From: Sphingomonas sp. LT1P40
GTDB taxonomy: Bacteria; Pseudomonadota; Alphaproteobacteria; Sphingomonadales; Sphingomonadaceae
Length of the DNA: 64,000 nucleotides
Reading direction: 5' to 3'
Assembly (NCBI RefSeq): GCF_036663835.1
Contig: NZ_JAXOJT010000002.1
Coordinates: forward strand, 921,501-985,500
Shown: piece by piece, positions 17,311-26,335 of the stretch
Numbering within the stretch: position 1 is the first letter of the stretch
Layout of the letters: every line of letters begins with the position of its first letter
Position numbers and translations under genes: made by a program
Notes under the pieces: generated by a model
What the model was told of the DNA's origin: nothing
The model's input: the letters and a program-made list of their open reading frames with translations, nothing else
Database searches by the model: none

Positions 17311-17925
17311 TCAGCCGCCCAGCGTTTGATCCTGCAGCGCAAACCAGGCGAGCGCAGCGTCGAACTGGGCGATTTCGAAGTCGGGCCATAGCTCGTCGCA
17401 GACGTAGAAGTCGGCATACACCGACTGGACCGGAAGAAACCCGCTGAGCCGCCGTCCGCCGCCCCAGCGCACGATCAGGTCCAGCCGCGAAATCTGGGCG
17501 GAGCGCAGGCCGTCGTCGCGCAGCCCGGCGAGGTCCCATTCCCAGCCATAGTTGATCAGCAAGTTGACCTTGATGTCGCCGCTGGTGCGTTCACGGAAGG
17601 ATGTGAGTTCGGGCGGGAACATTGCCGAGTTCGCATCACCCATGACCAGCACCGCCGCGCCCTGATCCGCGATCGTTCGGGCGAAAGCGACTGAGGCGGA
17701 AGTGAAGCGTTGGGTTTGCGCCGCCGGACGTTTGGTATTGTCCTTGGTGAAGCAATAGATCGAGACTTCCTCGACGCCGCGGTTTTTGCACGCTTCGAAC
17801 AGTTGCAATCCAGGCTCGATCCCGTGGGCATAACCGTCTTGTTTCGCGAGGCCGTGATCCGCAGCCCAACGTCGATTGCCGTCGGGGATGAAGCCGATAT
17901 GGCGGGGAAGACGTCCCTTGGGCAT
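17311..17925 (-). CDS. Divergent cis-prenyltransferase (UppS-like)
   Basis: A 204-residue protein of the undecaprenyl diphosphate synthase fold, which condenses isopentenyl units into cis-polyprenyl carriers. The N-terminal motif HIGFIPDGNRRWA keeps the catalytic Asp. The C-terminal motif, usually RxxGExRxSNF, here reads RWGGGRRLSGF, so the Glu is Gly. The later YAEL Glu is Asp (VYADFY). It is about 30-40 residues shorter than typical UppS. GGAG precedes ATG 17925. It may have another chain length or role than cell-wall carrier synthesis. Its place 102 bp downstream of cysH suggests read-through transcription only. Confidence 0.75.
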   Translation of the reverse strand: MPKGRLPRHIGFIPDGNRRWAADHGLAKQDGYAHGIEPGLQLFEACKNRGVEEVSIYCFTKDNTKRPAAQTQRFTSASVAFARTIADQGAAVLVMGDANSAMFPPELTSFRERTSGDIKVNLLINYGWEWDLAGLRDDGLRSAQISRLDLIVRWGGGRRLSGFLPVQSVYADFYVCDELWPDFEIAQFDAALAWFALQDQTLGG

Positions 17926-18027
17926 GCAGTGGCTCCGGCGGGTTTTGCCTGACCGATGGCGAACCGTTTCGCAGACAACGCCGGGGACGGCGGAAGGTCC
18001 CCGATCGCAGCCGTGTAGCGCGAGCGT

Positions 18028-18798
18028 TCAGAAAACGGGGAGGTTCGGGTCGCCGTCTGTCACAGGGGTGTGGATGCCGCATTCGGTCTTGTCCCAGCCG
18101 ACCCAACGACCCGAGCGCGGGTCTTCGCCGGGTTTCACGCGGCTGGTGCAGGGGGCGCAGCCGATCGAGAGATAGCCATCGGCGACCAGCGGGTGGCGCG
18201 GTAGATCGTGCGCCACGAAATACGCCTCGATATCGGCCTGGGTCCAGTCGGCGAGCGGATTGACCTTCAGTCGGCCCGCCGCATCGACCTCGAAGCGGGG
18301 GAGGGCGTTGCGGGTGCTGGCCTGAAACGCTTTGCGCCCGGTGATGCTGGCGTCGAACCCGGCCATCGCCTTTTCCAGCGGGATCACCTTGCGGATTTCG
18401 CAGCAGCCATCGGGATCGTAGGACCAGCGCAGGCCGGTTTCGTCGCGTTTTGCGATGGTTTCGGCATCGGGGGACAGGATGCGCAGGTCGCGCAAGCCGA
18501 GCCGTGCGGCAAGTTGGTCGCGATAGGCGAGCGTCTCGGCGAAATGCTTGCCCGTATCGAGGAACAGGACCGGCACCGAGGGATCGATCGACGCGACAAG
18601 GTGCAGCAACGCCGCCGACTCCGCGCCGAACGACGAAACGATGGCGCCGTCGCCGACCATCTGCTCGGCCAACACGGTGCGCAGCATCTCGACCGTTGGG
18701 ATGCCGCGGAACATGTTGTTCAGCCGGATTGCATCACGCTCACCGAAGCGGGGTGACGTGTCGATCCGGTCGATCTTGCGGGCAGACACTTTAGCCAT
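18028..18798 (-). CDS. cysH: Assimilatory adenylyl-sulfate (APS) reductase, Fe-S type
   Basis: A 256-residue reductase giving sulfite from adenylyl sulfate (APS). The PP-loop nucleotide domain starts with IVSSFGAESAALLHL. The cluster-binding pattern is complete: CC (DGCCEIRK) and CxxC (CAPC), with the catalytic C-terminal ECGIH motif. These Cys mark the [4Fe-4S] APS type rather than the cluster-free PAPS type of enterics. It overlaps the DUF934 gene by 8 bp and ends the operon cobA-DUF2849-cysI-DUF934-cysH. Confidence 0.93.
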   Translation of the reverse strand: MAKVSARKIDRIDTSPRFGERDAIRLNNMFRGIPTVEMLRTVLAEQMVGDGAIVSSFGAESAALLHLVASIDPSVPVLFLDTGKHFAETLAYRDQLAARLGLRDLRILSPDAETIAKRDETGLRWSYDPDGCCEIRKVIPLEKAMAGFDASITGRKAFQASTRNALPRFEVDAAGRLKVNPLADWTQADIEAYFVAHDLPRHPLVADGYLSIGCAPCTSRVKPGEDPRSGRWVGWDKTECGIHTPVTDGDPNLPVF

Positions 18799-19231
18799 GC
18801 CGCCGTTTCCACACGGGAACCTGGCCGTCCGCCGCGATCTGATAGACCGCGTCATAGCGGGCGAGCGAGGCCGCCAGCACGGCTTCGTCCACCGGTGCTT
18901 CGGGCGCGAAACTGTCGAAGCCGCAGCGCCGCATCAGCGGAATCTGATCGACCAGCACATCGCCCTGCGCGCGCAGTTCCCCGGTGTATCCGGCTTCACG
19001 CAGGATGCGCCCGGCGGAATAGCCGCGACCGTCGCGGAATTTGGGGAAGCTCACCTCGATCAGCGACAGTCGGTCGAGATGCGGCAGCAACTCGCGGGCG
19101 TCGTCGCTGGATTCGAGGCGGACGGCGGTGGCGTTGGTCTGGCCCAGAAACGCGTCGAGCGTGACGGCGGGTTCGTCATGCGTCTCGTCGTCGCGATAGC
19201 GCAGACCGTTGTTGGTGCTGGCCTCAACCAT
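18791..19231 (-). CDS. DUF934 protein of the sulfite reduction operon
   Basis: A 146-residue DUF934 protein, a family found almost only beside cysI/cysH and often named as an oxidoreductase-like accessory. It shows the family core LIEVSFPKFRDGRGYSAGRI and a C-terminal RYDAVYQIAADG. It lacks a cofactor motif I can identify. Start ATG 19231 overlaps the cysI stop by 8 bp; the frame upstream is shadow sequence. Its role in sulfite reduction is inferred from context. Confidence 0.88.
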   Translation of the reverse strand: MVEASTNNGLRYRDDETHDEPAVTLDAFLGQTNATAVRLESSDDARELLPHLDRLSLIEVSFPKFRDGRGYSAGRILREAGYTGELRAQGDVLVDQIPLMRRCGFDSFAPEAPVDEAVLAASLARYDAVYQIAADGQVPVWKRRHG

Positions 19232-20855
19232 AAATCGCCTCCTTGAACGGCTCCATGCCGATACGGCGATAGGTGTCGAGGAAGCGTTCGCCCTCGGCGC
19301 GCTGCGCCAGATAGACGTCGGTGGCTTTCTCGACCGCATCGACGATGCCGTCCTCGCTGAAGCCCGGGCCGGTGATCTTGGCGAGGCTGACATCCTCGGC
19401 ACCCGATCCGCCGAGCGACAACTGGTAGTTTTCGACGCCCTTTTTATCGACGCCAAGAATGCCGATGTGTCCGGCGTGATGATGGCCACAGGCGTTGATG
19501 CAGCCGCTGATCTTGAGCTTCAACTCGCCCAGTTCGCGCTGGCGACCGAGATCGGAAAAGCGCGTCGCGATCTTTTGCGCGACGGGGATCGAGCGGGCGT
19601 TGGCGAGGCTGCAATAATCGAGCCCGGGGCAGGCGATGATATCGCTGATAAGGTCGATATTGGCTTCGGCCAGACCGGCATCGGCCAGTTGCTGCCAGAT
19701 CGCGTAGAGATCGGCCTTCTTCACATGCGGCAGGACGATGTTCTGCGAATGCGTCACGCGCAGTTCGTCGAAGCTGTGCCGCTCGGCGAGATCGGCCATC
19801 AGGTCGATCTGTGCCGACGTGGCGTCACCGGGGATGCCGCCGACGGGCTTCAGGCTGATGTTGACGATGGCGTAGCCGGGGGTCTTGTGCGCGGCGGTGT
19901 TCTGGTCGAGCCAGACGGCGAAGTCCGGATCGCTGCGGTCGAGATCGTCGGACATGCCGGTCTCGAACGCCGGATCGGCGAAATGCGCGGCGATGCGGTC
20001 GAACTCGGCCCTGGGCGGGTCGAGGCCGAGCTTCTTGACCTCGAGGAATTCGGTTTCGACCTGTGAACGATAGCTGTCGGCGCCGATTTCGTGAACGAGG
20101 ATCTTGATCCGCGCCTTGTACATATTGTCGCGGCGGCCATAGCGATTGTACACGCGCAGGCAGGCTTCGAGATAGCTCAGCAGGTCTTCGATCGGAACGA
20201 AGCCCTTGATCTCCGGCGCGATCATCGGGGTGCGGCCCATGCCACCCCCGACGAACACTTTCGCGCCCAGCACACCGTCCTGCTCGACGATCTGGATGCC
20301 GATATCGTGCAGCCGCATTGCCGCGCGATCCTCATCCGCCGCGATCACCGCGATCTTGAACTTGCGGGGTAGGTAGCTGAATTCGGGGTGGAAGGTGCTC
20401 CACTGGCGCAGCAATTCGGCCCAGGGGCGCGGATCGGTGATTTCGTCCGCCGCAGCGCCGGCAAACTGGTCGCTGCTGATATTGCGGATGCAATTGCCCG
20501 AGGTCTGGATCGCGTGCATCTCGACCGTCGCCAGATCGGCGAGGATGTCGGGCGCGTCCTCCAGCTTGATCCAATTATACTGGATGTTCTGGCGGGTGGT
20601 GAAATGGCCGTAATCGCGGTCGTATTTGCGCGCGATGTGGGCGAGCATGCGCATCTGGCGGCTGTCGAGCGTGCCATAGGGGACGGCGACGCGCAGCATA
20701 TAGGCGTGGAGCTGAAGATAGAGACCGTTCATCAGCCGCAGCGGCTTGAACTGGTCCTCGGTGATCTGGCCGGCGAGGCGGCGGGTCACCTGATCGCGGA
20801 ATTCCTCGACGCGGGAAGCGACGATCGAATGGTCGTATTCGTCATATTTGTACAT
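19224..20855 (-). CDS. cysI: Sulfite reductase hemoprotein
   Basis: A 543-residue siroheme/[4Fe-4S] reductase giving sulfide from sulfite. The four cluster ligands are visible as CPGLDYC and CINAC late in the protein. Two ferredoxin-like halves and duplicated siroheme domains give the usual length. Sequence alone does not fully exclude a nitrite reductase, but location between cobA/DUF2849 and DUF934/cysH makes sulfite the clear choice. No cysJ lies nearby, so electrons probably come from ferredoxin or another partner. Confidence 0.92.
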   Translation of the reverse strand: MYKYDEYDHSIVASRVEEFRDQVTRRLAGQITEDQFKPLRLMNGLYLQLHAYMLRVAVPYGTLDSRQMRMLAHIARKYDRDYGHFTTRQNIQYNWIKLEDAPDILADLATVEMHAIQTSGNCIRNISSDQFAGAAADEITDPRPWAELLRQWSTFHPEFSYLPRKFKIAVIAADEDRAAMRLHDIGIQIVEQDGVLGAKVFVGGGMGRTPMIAPEIKGFVPIEDLLSYLEACLRVYNRYGRRDNMYKARIKILVHEIGADSYRSQVETEFLEVKKLGLDPPRAEFDRIAAHFADPAFETGMSDDLDRSDPDFAVWLDQNTAAHKTPGYAIVNISLKPVGGIPGDATSAQIDLMADLAERHSFDELRVTHSQNIVLPHVKKADLYAIWQQLADAGLAEANIDLISDIIACPGLDYCSLANARSIPVAQKIATRFSDLGRQRELGELKLKISGCINACGHHHAGHIGILGVDKKGVENYQLSLGGSGAEDVSLAKITGPGFSEDGIVDAVEKATDVYLAQRAEGERFLDTYRRIGMEPFKEAIYG

Positions 20856-20856
20856 G

Positions 20857-21153
20857 TCAGATCACCCAGCTGCCGGCGGTGGGGTCGGCGGGTTTTAGCG
20901 TGAGGTCGAGGCGCACGGTGGGGCCGAGCGCGCGAACGCGGTCCTTGATATGCGCGGGGCGCGGGCCTTCGGGGGTCGCGGTCGCGTCGATCACATAGGG
21001 GGCATTGACGCGGCGTGCGCCTTCCTCGGCATGGGCGATGCCCTCACCCGTTTCGGCGACATCGACCGCGTCCTCGACATGGCGCGACCAGCCGGAACCG
21101 GTCCACCAGGTCACGTCGCCCCTGGCGAGGTCGTTTCCGGTCAGGATTTTCAC
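20857..21153 (-). CDS. DUF2849 protein
   Basis: A 98-residue soluble protein of DUF2849, typical of alphaproteobacterial cobA-cysI operons and of unknown biochemical role. It starts with MKILTGNDLARGDVTWW (GTG as Met) and contains a second block PYVIDATATPEGPRPAHIKDRVR. GTG 21153 overlaps the cobA stop as GTGA. It ends one base before the cysI ATG, so translation of the three genes is coupled. Confidence 0.88.
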   Translation of the reverse strand: MKILTGNDLARGDVTWWTGSGWSRHVEDAVDVAETGEGIAHAEEGARRVNAPYVIDATATPEGPRPAHIKDRVRALGPTVRLDLTLKPADPTAGSWVI

Positions 21154-21947
21154 AGGTCGAATCCGTGCATCGCTTCCGCCTTCTTCGCCCAGTTGGCGAG
21201 CTTGTCCTCGGCATCCGACAGCGCGACGACTTCCCCGACGACGATGATCGCCGGGCTCTTCACCTTTTCGCGCTCGACCATCGGGCCGAGGTCGGCGAGC
21301 AGGGTGCGCATCGCACGGCTGCCGTCCAGCGTGGCGCGTTCGAGAACCGCCACCGGCATGTCCGGGGCGACGCCATCGCGCATCAGCTTTTCGGCGATAT
21401 CGGGACAGGTGCTCACGCCCATGTAGATGACGAGCGTGCGGCCCTTGCCCGCAAGGCCGGACCAGTCCTGTTCGCTCAACCCCTTGCACTGGCCCGCGAC
21501 GAAGCTGACCGCGCTCGACCAATCGCGGTGCGTGAGCGGGAGCATGGCTTCGGCCGCGCCGCCCAGCGCCGCGCTGACGCCCGGGATCACCTCGACCTTC
21601 AGGCCAGCGGCACGCACCGCCTCGACCTCTTCACCGCCGCGCCCGAAGATGAACGGGTCGCCGCCCTTCAGCCGCACGACGATCGCGCCGGTGCGGACAT
21701 GCGCGACGATCAACGCATTGATGCCATCCTGTGACAGCGTATGCCGCGACCGTTGCTTGGCGACCGAGATGCGATGCGCTTGCGGTGCCATATCGAGCAC
21801 GCGCGGATCGACCAGCCCGTCATGCACCAGCACATCGGCGATTTTCAGCGCTTCGACGGCGCGCACGGTCAACAGGCCGGGATCGCCCGGACCCGCACCG
21901 ACCAGAATGACGCGCCCACGCGCCGAGGGATCGAGAAGGGAAGCCAT
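21150..21947 (-). CDS. cobA: Uroporphyrinogen-III C-methyltransferase
   Basis: A 265-residue SAM-dependent methyltransferase making precorrin-2 for siroheme. The motifs are VGAGPGDPGLLTVRA, LVHDGLV, VRLKGGDPFIFGRGGEE and PGVSAA. The oxidase/ferrochelatase half found in fused CysG is absent, so another enzyme must finish siroheme. ATG 21947 is the first gene start of the sulfite operon and supplies the prosthetic group of CysI. Confidence 0.93.
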   Translation of the reverse strand: MASLLDPSARGRVILVGAGPGDPGLLTVRAVEALKIADVLVHDGLVDPRVLDMAPQAHRISVAKQRSRHTLSQDGINALIVAHVRTGAIVVRLKGGDPFIFGRGGEEVEAVRAAGLKVEVIPGVSAALGGAAEAMLPLTHRDWSSAVSFVAGQCKGLSEQDWSGLAGKGRTLVIYMGVSTCPDIAEKLMRDGVAPDMPVAVLERATLDGSRAMRTLLADLGPMVEREKVKSPAIIVVGEVVALSDAEDKLANWAKKAEAMHGFDL

Positions 21948-21977
21948 GAATGCCAGATGGTCCGCAGGCGCGTCCGC

Positions 21978-21994
21978 AGCAACCGATGGTTGCT
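21978..21994. promoter_or_regulatory. Inverted repeat in the cobA/AraC divergent region
   Basis: AGCAACC GAT GGTTGCT is a 7-bp perfect inverted repeat with a 3-bp centre. It lies in the 86-bp gap between the divergent cobA and AraC-type genes and is a candidate operator controlling either or both. Confidence 0.5.
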
Positions 21995-22033
21995 TGGGGG
22001 GGCGGAAGTGGAACTTGTCGCGCCGTAACAGCC

Positions 22034-23047
22034 ATGGATAAAGCACTGTTCATCAACGGCATTGCGGTTAAACCTTCCCTGATGCCAGCGGAACAGACGA
22101 TCAGCGTACAACGGTTTTCGACGCGCGATATCGAGGCGCGCGAACGCTATGACGCGTGGCATTCACGCCCCTCGACATTCGGCAGCCTGTTCGACACGCG
22201 CCCGCACGAGCCGTTTGCTGCGCAGGCGGCCGGTTTTGCGATGGGGCCGCTGCAGATCGGCTTTTCGTCGATCTGTTCGCAGAGCTGGAGCCGGACGGCG
22301 GCGATGGCGCGGGCGGACGGGGTCGACTGGCTGGCGGTCAGCGTCCGCTTTGCCGGACGCGCGGACGGCGATGCCAGTGACGATGGCTTCTCGGCGCACG
22401 GCAGCGGCAGCCTGTTTCTCGACCTCGCCCAACCATCGGCGCATTTTTCCGAAGCATCGGAGACATCGCTCCTGTTGATGCCGCGCCATGTGGCGGAAGC
22501 GGCGCTGGGACCGGTTCGTGCGCTCCACGGTGCGGTCCTGTCGCCCGCCGGATCGGCGATGCTGCGCGCGCAGATGCGACAGCTTCAATTGCTGGCACCC
22601 CATATTCCCGTCGATCAGGGCGGTCGCATGGCGGGCGTGCTGCTCGACCTGCTCGCCATCGGGCTGGCGATGGAGGGGCGGTCGATCGAGGTGCCGGGCA
22701 GCGCGATCGACCGGACGCTGAAACAGCGTGCGCTGGCGATGATCGACGCGCGGCTGGGTTCGGCGACCCTGACCGCCGCGAACATCGCGCGTGCGCTCGG
22801 TGTCTCGCGGTCGACCCTCTATCGTCTGTTTGTGGAAGAAGGCGGGATCGCCGCCTGTATCCGCACGCGGCGGCTGGATCGCGTTCATGCCTTGCTGGGC
22901 GACGCGGGGACCATTGAACCGGTGGTGGCGCTGGCCGAGCGCTGGGGTTTTTGCGACGCTGCGCATTTCGGTCGGCTGTTCCGCGAACGCTATGGCATGA
23001 CGCCGGGCGAGTACCGCGCGATGCGCCGCGCGCAACGGACCCCTTGA
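22034..23047 (+). CDS. AraC-family transcriptional regulator
   Basis: A 337-residue regulator with an N-terminal ligand/sensor region resembling the AraC-binding-like domain (about 40-210) and a C-terminal double helix-turn-helix (about 235-332: TAANIARALGVSRSTLYRLF, and WGFCDAAHFGRLFRERYGMTPGEYR). ATG 22034 was chosen; ATG 22082 is an alternative. Its divergence from the cobA-cysI-cysH operon suggests it may control sulfate assimilation, replacing the LysR-type CysB familiar from enterics, but this is inferred only from position. Confidence 0.85.
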   Translation: MDKALFINGIAVKPSLMPAEQTISVQRFSTRDIEARERYDAWHSRPSTFGSLFDTRPHEPFAAQAAGFAMGPLQIGFSSICSQSWSRTAAMARADGVDWLAVSVRFAGRADGDASDDGFSAHGSGSLFLDLAQPSAHFSEASETSLLLMPRHVAEAALGPVRALHGAVLSPAGSAMLRAQMRQLQLLAPHIPVDQGGRMAGVLLDLLAIGLAMEGRSIEVPGSAIDRTLKQRALAMIDARLGSATLTAANIARALGVSRSTLYRLFVEEGGIAACIRTRRLDRVHALLGDAGTIEPVVALAERWGFCDAAHFGRLFRERYGMTPGEYRAMRRAQRTP

Positions 23048-23185
23048 ATCCCCCATCCGTCACGTGCGGCGCCAGAGCCGCGACGCGGCCCTGATCCCAG
23101 ATTGCTCCGGTGGCATAACGGGGCCGATGTCGTGCTGAATAGAGGTCGGACTATTGAGCATGTGTCAGCCGCTGGTCCGCGCGCG

Positions 23186-23356
23186 TCAGGTTGCCAGTTC
23201 GCGTGCCCGCTTGGCCAGCCGCAGCGCTTCGTCGATCAGGTCGGCAGCAAAGGCGCGGTCGGTTTGCCGAACCGCGATGGCCAGGCAGTTGCTGGCCTCC
23301 TCGTGCAGACGGAGGGCTCGGCGCGGTATCGGTTTGGCGGAAGGCTTGTCGGTCAC
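23186..23356 (-). CDS. Small helical hypothetical protein
   Basis: A 56-residue open frame from GTG 23356 to TGA 23186-23188. The protein opens MTDKPSAKPIP, then has two helices rich in Ala, Arg and Leu (RRALRLHEEASNCLAI and AFAADLIDEALRLAKRARELA). The amphipathic pattern and codon positions look like a real small soluble protein. No ribosome binding site is clear. It lies 68 bp after the astD stop on the same strand. The function is unknown. The rest of 23048-23424 shows nothing else I can support. Confidence 0.55.
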   Translation of the reverse strand: MTDKPSAKPIPRRALRLHEEASNCLAIAVRQTDRAFAADLIDEALRLAKRARELAT

Positions 23357-23424
23357 GGGTCACATAATCACGCACGCCCGATTCGAGTTCCTGCGTTTCG
23401 TCGCAAATGGTTACGCGGCGTTCC

Positions 23425-24840
23425 TCAGCCGTCGCGCAGCCCGATCCCGATCGACACGCGCGCCTGTTCGGCTTCGGACGATACGACGGGGTAGGCGCAA
23501 TAATCGGCGGCATAGAACGCGCTGGGGCGGTGGTTGCCCGACCAGCCGATGCCGCCGAACGGGGCCGACGAACTCGCGCCGTTGGTGGGGCGGTTCCAGT
23601 TGACGATGCCGGCGCGGATGTTCGCCCAGAACTGGTCGTAGAGCTTGGGATCCTGGCTCACCAGCGAGGCGGACAGACCGTAACGGGTGTTGTTGGCCTC
23701 CGCGATCGCCTCTTCGAACGTCTTGGCACGGATTACCTGAAGCATCGGGCCGAACAGTTCGACATCGGGCTTTTCCTTGGCATCGGTCATGTCGATCATC
23801 GCGGGGGTGACGAACGGGCGCCCCTCGATCGGACGCTCCATATGCTTGAGCGGACGGCCGCCCATGAAGGAGAGTTCGAGGAAGCTTTCGGTCAGCAGAT
23901 CGGCGGTGTCGTTGTCGATCACCGGCCCCATGAACGGCGCGGGATCGGCATGGGGTTCGCCGATGATGAGGCGACCGATCAGCTTGTTCACTTCCTCGAT
24001 CAGCGGATCGTACAGCTTTTGATCGACGATCAGGCGGCGCGCGGCGGTGCAGCGCTGGCCCGCGCTGGTGAAGGCCGATTGCACGACCAGCACGGCGGCG
24101 GAATAGATGTCGGGCGTGTCCCATACGAGGATCGGGTTGTTGCCGCCCATCTCCAGCGCGAGGATCTTCTCTGGCTTCGACGCGAAGGCGCGGTTGAGCG
24201 CGATGCCGGTGCGCGCCGAACCGGTGAACAACAGGCCGTCGATCCCGTCATGCGCGGCGAGTGCCTTGCCCGCGTCCGGCCCGCCGATGAGCAGGCGGAT
24301 ACAGCCTTCGGGGACGCCGGCGGCGTGGAAGCACTCGACCAGGAAGGCACCTGAGGCGGGGGTCTTTTCGGACGGTTTGAACACCACTGCATTGCCCGCG
24401 AGCAAGGCGGGGACGATGTGGCCGTTGGGCAGATGCGCCGGGAAATTATACGGGCCGAGGACGGCAAGCACGCCGTGCGGCTTGTGCCGCAACGCGAGGC
24501 GCGTGTTCATCGGCGCATCGACGCGACGCTGGCCGGTGCGTTCGGAAAAGGCGGTGACCGAGATATCGACCTTGGCGATCACCGTTTCGACCTCGGTCCG
24601 CGCTTCCCAGATCGGTTTGCCGGTCTCGCGCGCGATCAGGTCGGTAAAGGCGTCGGATTTCTGCCGCACGACGTTCGCAAAGCGCCGCAGCGCCTCAATC
24701 CGATAGGCGAGCGGACGCGCGGCCCAGTCGGCCCAGCTGGCGCGTGCCTTCGCAACTTCGATGTCGACATCGCCCGATTGCTGGCGCCAGAGGACGGCAC
24801 CGGTGGCAGGTTCGGTTGAGATAATTTCGGGTCCGGGCAT
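23425..24840 (-). CDS. astD: Succinylglutamate semialdehyde dehydrogenase-like ALDH
   Basis: A 471-residue NAD(P)-dependent aldehyde dehydrogenase closest to AstD of the arginine succinyltransferase pathway. Catalytic features are Cys in GQRCTAAR, Glu in LEMGGNNP, the cofactor-binding GPYNFPAHLPNGH, and FGGIGWSGNHRPSAFYAADYCAYP near the end, typical of AstD. ATG 24840 follows an AAAGAA box. The other ast genes are not in this window, so the physiological pathway is inferred from the family. It follows selO by 70 bp. Confidence 0.85.
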   Translation of the reverse strand: MPGPEIISTEPATGAVLWRQQSGDVDIEVAKARASWADWAARPLAYRIEALRRFANVVRQKSDAFTDLIARETGKPIWEARTEVETVIAKVDISVTAFSERTGQRRVDAPMNTRLALRHKPHGVLAVLGPYNFPAHLPNGHIVPALLAGNAVVFKPSEKTPASGAFLVECFHAAGVPEGCIRLLIGGPDAGKALAAHDGIDGLLFTGSARTGIALNRAFASKPEKILALEMGGNNPILVWDTPDIYSAAVLVVQSAFTSAGQRCTAARRLIVDQKLYDPLIEEVNKLIGRLIIGEPHADPAPFMGPVIDNDTADLLTESFLELSFMGGRPLKHMERPIEGRPFVTPAMIDMTDAKEKPDVELFGPMLQVIRAKTFEEAIAEANNTRYGLSASLVSQDPKLYDQFWANIRAGIVNWNRPTNGASSSAPFGGIGWSGNHRPSAFYAADYCAYPVVSSEAEQARVSIGIGLRDG

Positions 24841-24910
24841 TCGTTCTTTCTTTTGGCTGAGCCCTTGAGAATAGCGTCGCTCTAGCACCAAGACGGCAGA
24901 CGATTCTAGT

Positions 24911-26317
24911 TCACCAATATCTGCCGCCCGCGTCGAGTGCCTCGCCCAGTCGGCGGATCGCCGCGACCTTGGCATGGAGCGGTGCCCAATCGTCGCGTTC
25001 GGCGATGGCGGACCAGATCGTCTCGACCTCGTCGATCAGCATCGAACAGGGTTCGCCATCGCTGAAATAGGGATGACCGCGGCCTTCGGGGATGGGATCG
25101 TATTCAGCCAGCAGGTTGCGAACATCGTGCCATTCCGGGCCGTAGCTCTCGGGTAATTTACCGCCATAGGCATCATAGTAGAAGCGGTCGATGGACGCCT
25201 GTGTCGCGATCAACGCGCGATCGATCGCTTCCTTCAACCGCCAGCCCAGGTCCGGATCGGATTTACGGTCCCTAGTCAGGATGCCGAGGCGGCGCTGGAG
25301 CGGGAATTGCTGGAACAGGCGGTAATTGTCCTCGAACTTTTCCAGTTTTTCGATCAGCGGCGGTGCTTCGCTGATCGTGCGCAGCGCCACCGCGAGCTGA
25401 GCAACGTTCCACAGGATCGCGTCGGGCTGGCGGCCATAGGCGTAGAGCCCGGCATGGTCGAAATAGGCGGCGGTGAAGCCGGGGTCGAGCGTCGGGGCGA
25501 AGCGCCACGGGCCGTAATCGAAACTCTCGCCCATCACGTTGATGTTGTCGGTGTTGAGCACGCCATGGACGAAGCCCGCGACCATGTAGCTGGCAGCGAG
25601 GTTAGCGGTGCGGGCAACGACCAGTTCGAGCAGTTGCGCGACTGGATCAGCGTCCTTTTCGACCAGCACCATCTCGTCGAGGCAGTAATCGACCAGCCGC
25701 CGCATCGCTTCCTCCTGACGGAAGTAAGCGAGCCGCTGGAAGGTGCCGATGCGGATATGGCCAAGGCTCATGCGCACCAGCACCGCCGAGCGCGTGGGGG
25801 AGGGTTCGTCGCCGCGCTCCAGCGCCTCGCCGGTTTCGATGAGCGAGAAGCTGCGTGAGGTGGGGACGTCGAGCGCCTCCAGCATCTCGCTCGCCAGTAT
25901 TTCGCGCACCCCGCCCTTCAGCGTCAGCCGACCGTCGCCGGCGCGGCTCCACGGCGTCTGGCCGGAGCCTTTGGTGCCGAGCTCGAACAGGTCGCCGTCG
26001 AAATTGCGCATCTGGGCAAAGGTAAAGCCGCGACCGTCGCCCAGATCGGGGTTGTAGGTACGGAACTGATGCCCGTGATAACGCATCGCCAGCGGTTGTG
26101 GCAGATTGTCCGGTAACGGATCGAACCGGCCGAAGTGGCGGAGCCATGCGGCGTCATCCAGCACTTCGAGGCCGACTTGAGCAGCCGCGCGATCGTTGCG
26201 GAAGCGCAGCACGGTCTGCGGAAAGTCCGCCGCCGCCACCGGATCGTAGAAATCGCCGCCAAGTTTCAGGACCGCGGGATCGGGTCGGTAGGACGGCGCT
26301 TGCGGGAAGTCGGGCAT
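24911..26317 (-). CDS. selO: SelO/YdiU protein adenylyltransferase
   Basis: A 468-residue pseudokinase-fold enzyme of the SelO family, which transfers AMP from ATP to Ser, Thr or Tyr of proteins under oxidative stress. Typical blocks are MRYHGHQFRTYNPDLGDGRG, LFELGTKGSGQTPWSRAGDGRLTLKGGVREIL, and VHGVLNTDNINVMGESFDYGPW with the metal-binding Asn and Asp. The frame stays open upstream to 27328, but ATG 26317 matches the family N-terminus. Its start is 18 bp from that of a divergent hydrolase. Confidence 0.92.
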   Translation of the reverse strand: MPDFPQAPSYRPDPAVLKLGGDFYDPVAAADFPQTVLRFRNDRAAAQVGLEVLDDAAWLRHFGRFDPLPDNLPQPLAMRYHGHQFRTYNPDLGDGRGFTFAQMRNFDGDLFELGTKGSGQTPWSRAGDGRLTLKGGVREILASEMLEALDVPTSRSFSLIETGEALERGDEPSPTRSAVLVRMSLGHIRIGTFQRLAYFRQEEAMRRLVDYCLDEMVLVEKDADPVAQLLELVVARTANLAASYMVAGFVHGVLNTDNINVMGESFDYGPWRFAPTLDPGFTAAYFDHAGLYAYGRQPDAILWNVAQLAVALRTISEAPPLIEKLEKFEDNYRLFQQFPLQRRLGILTRDRKSDPDLGWRLKEAIDRALIATQASIDRFYYDAYGGKLPESYGPEWHDVRNLLAEYDPIPEGRGHPYFSDGEPCSMLIDEVETIWSAIAERDDWAPLHAKVAAIRRLGEALDAGGRYW

Positions 26318-26335
26318 GCGGCGATATGGGGGGCG

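Noticed and set aside
22163..23063. Minus-strand frames antisense to the AraC-type regulator
   Set aside because: High-GC shadow frames without domain motifs or ribosome binding sites; the plus-strand regulator has a clear double HTH.
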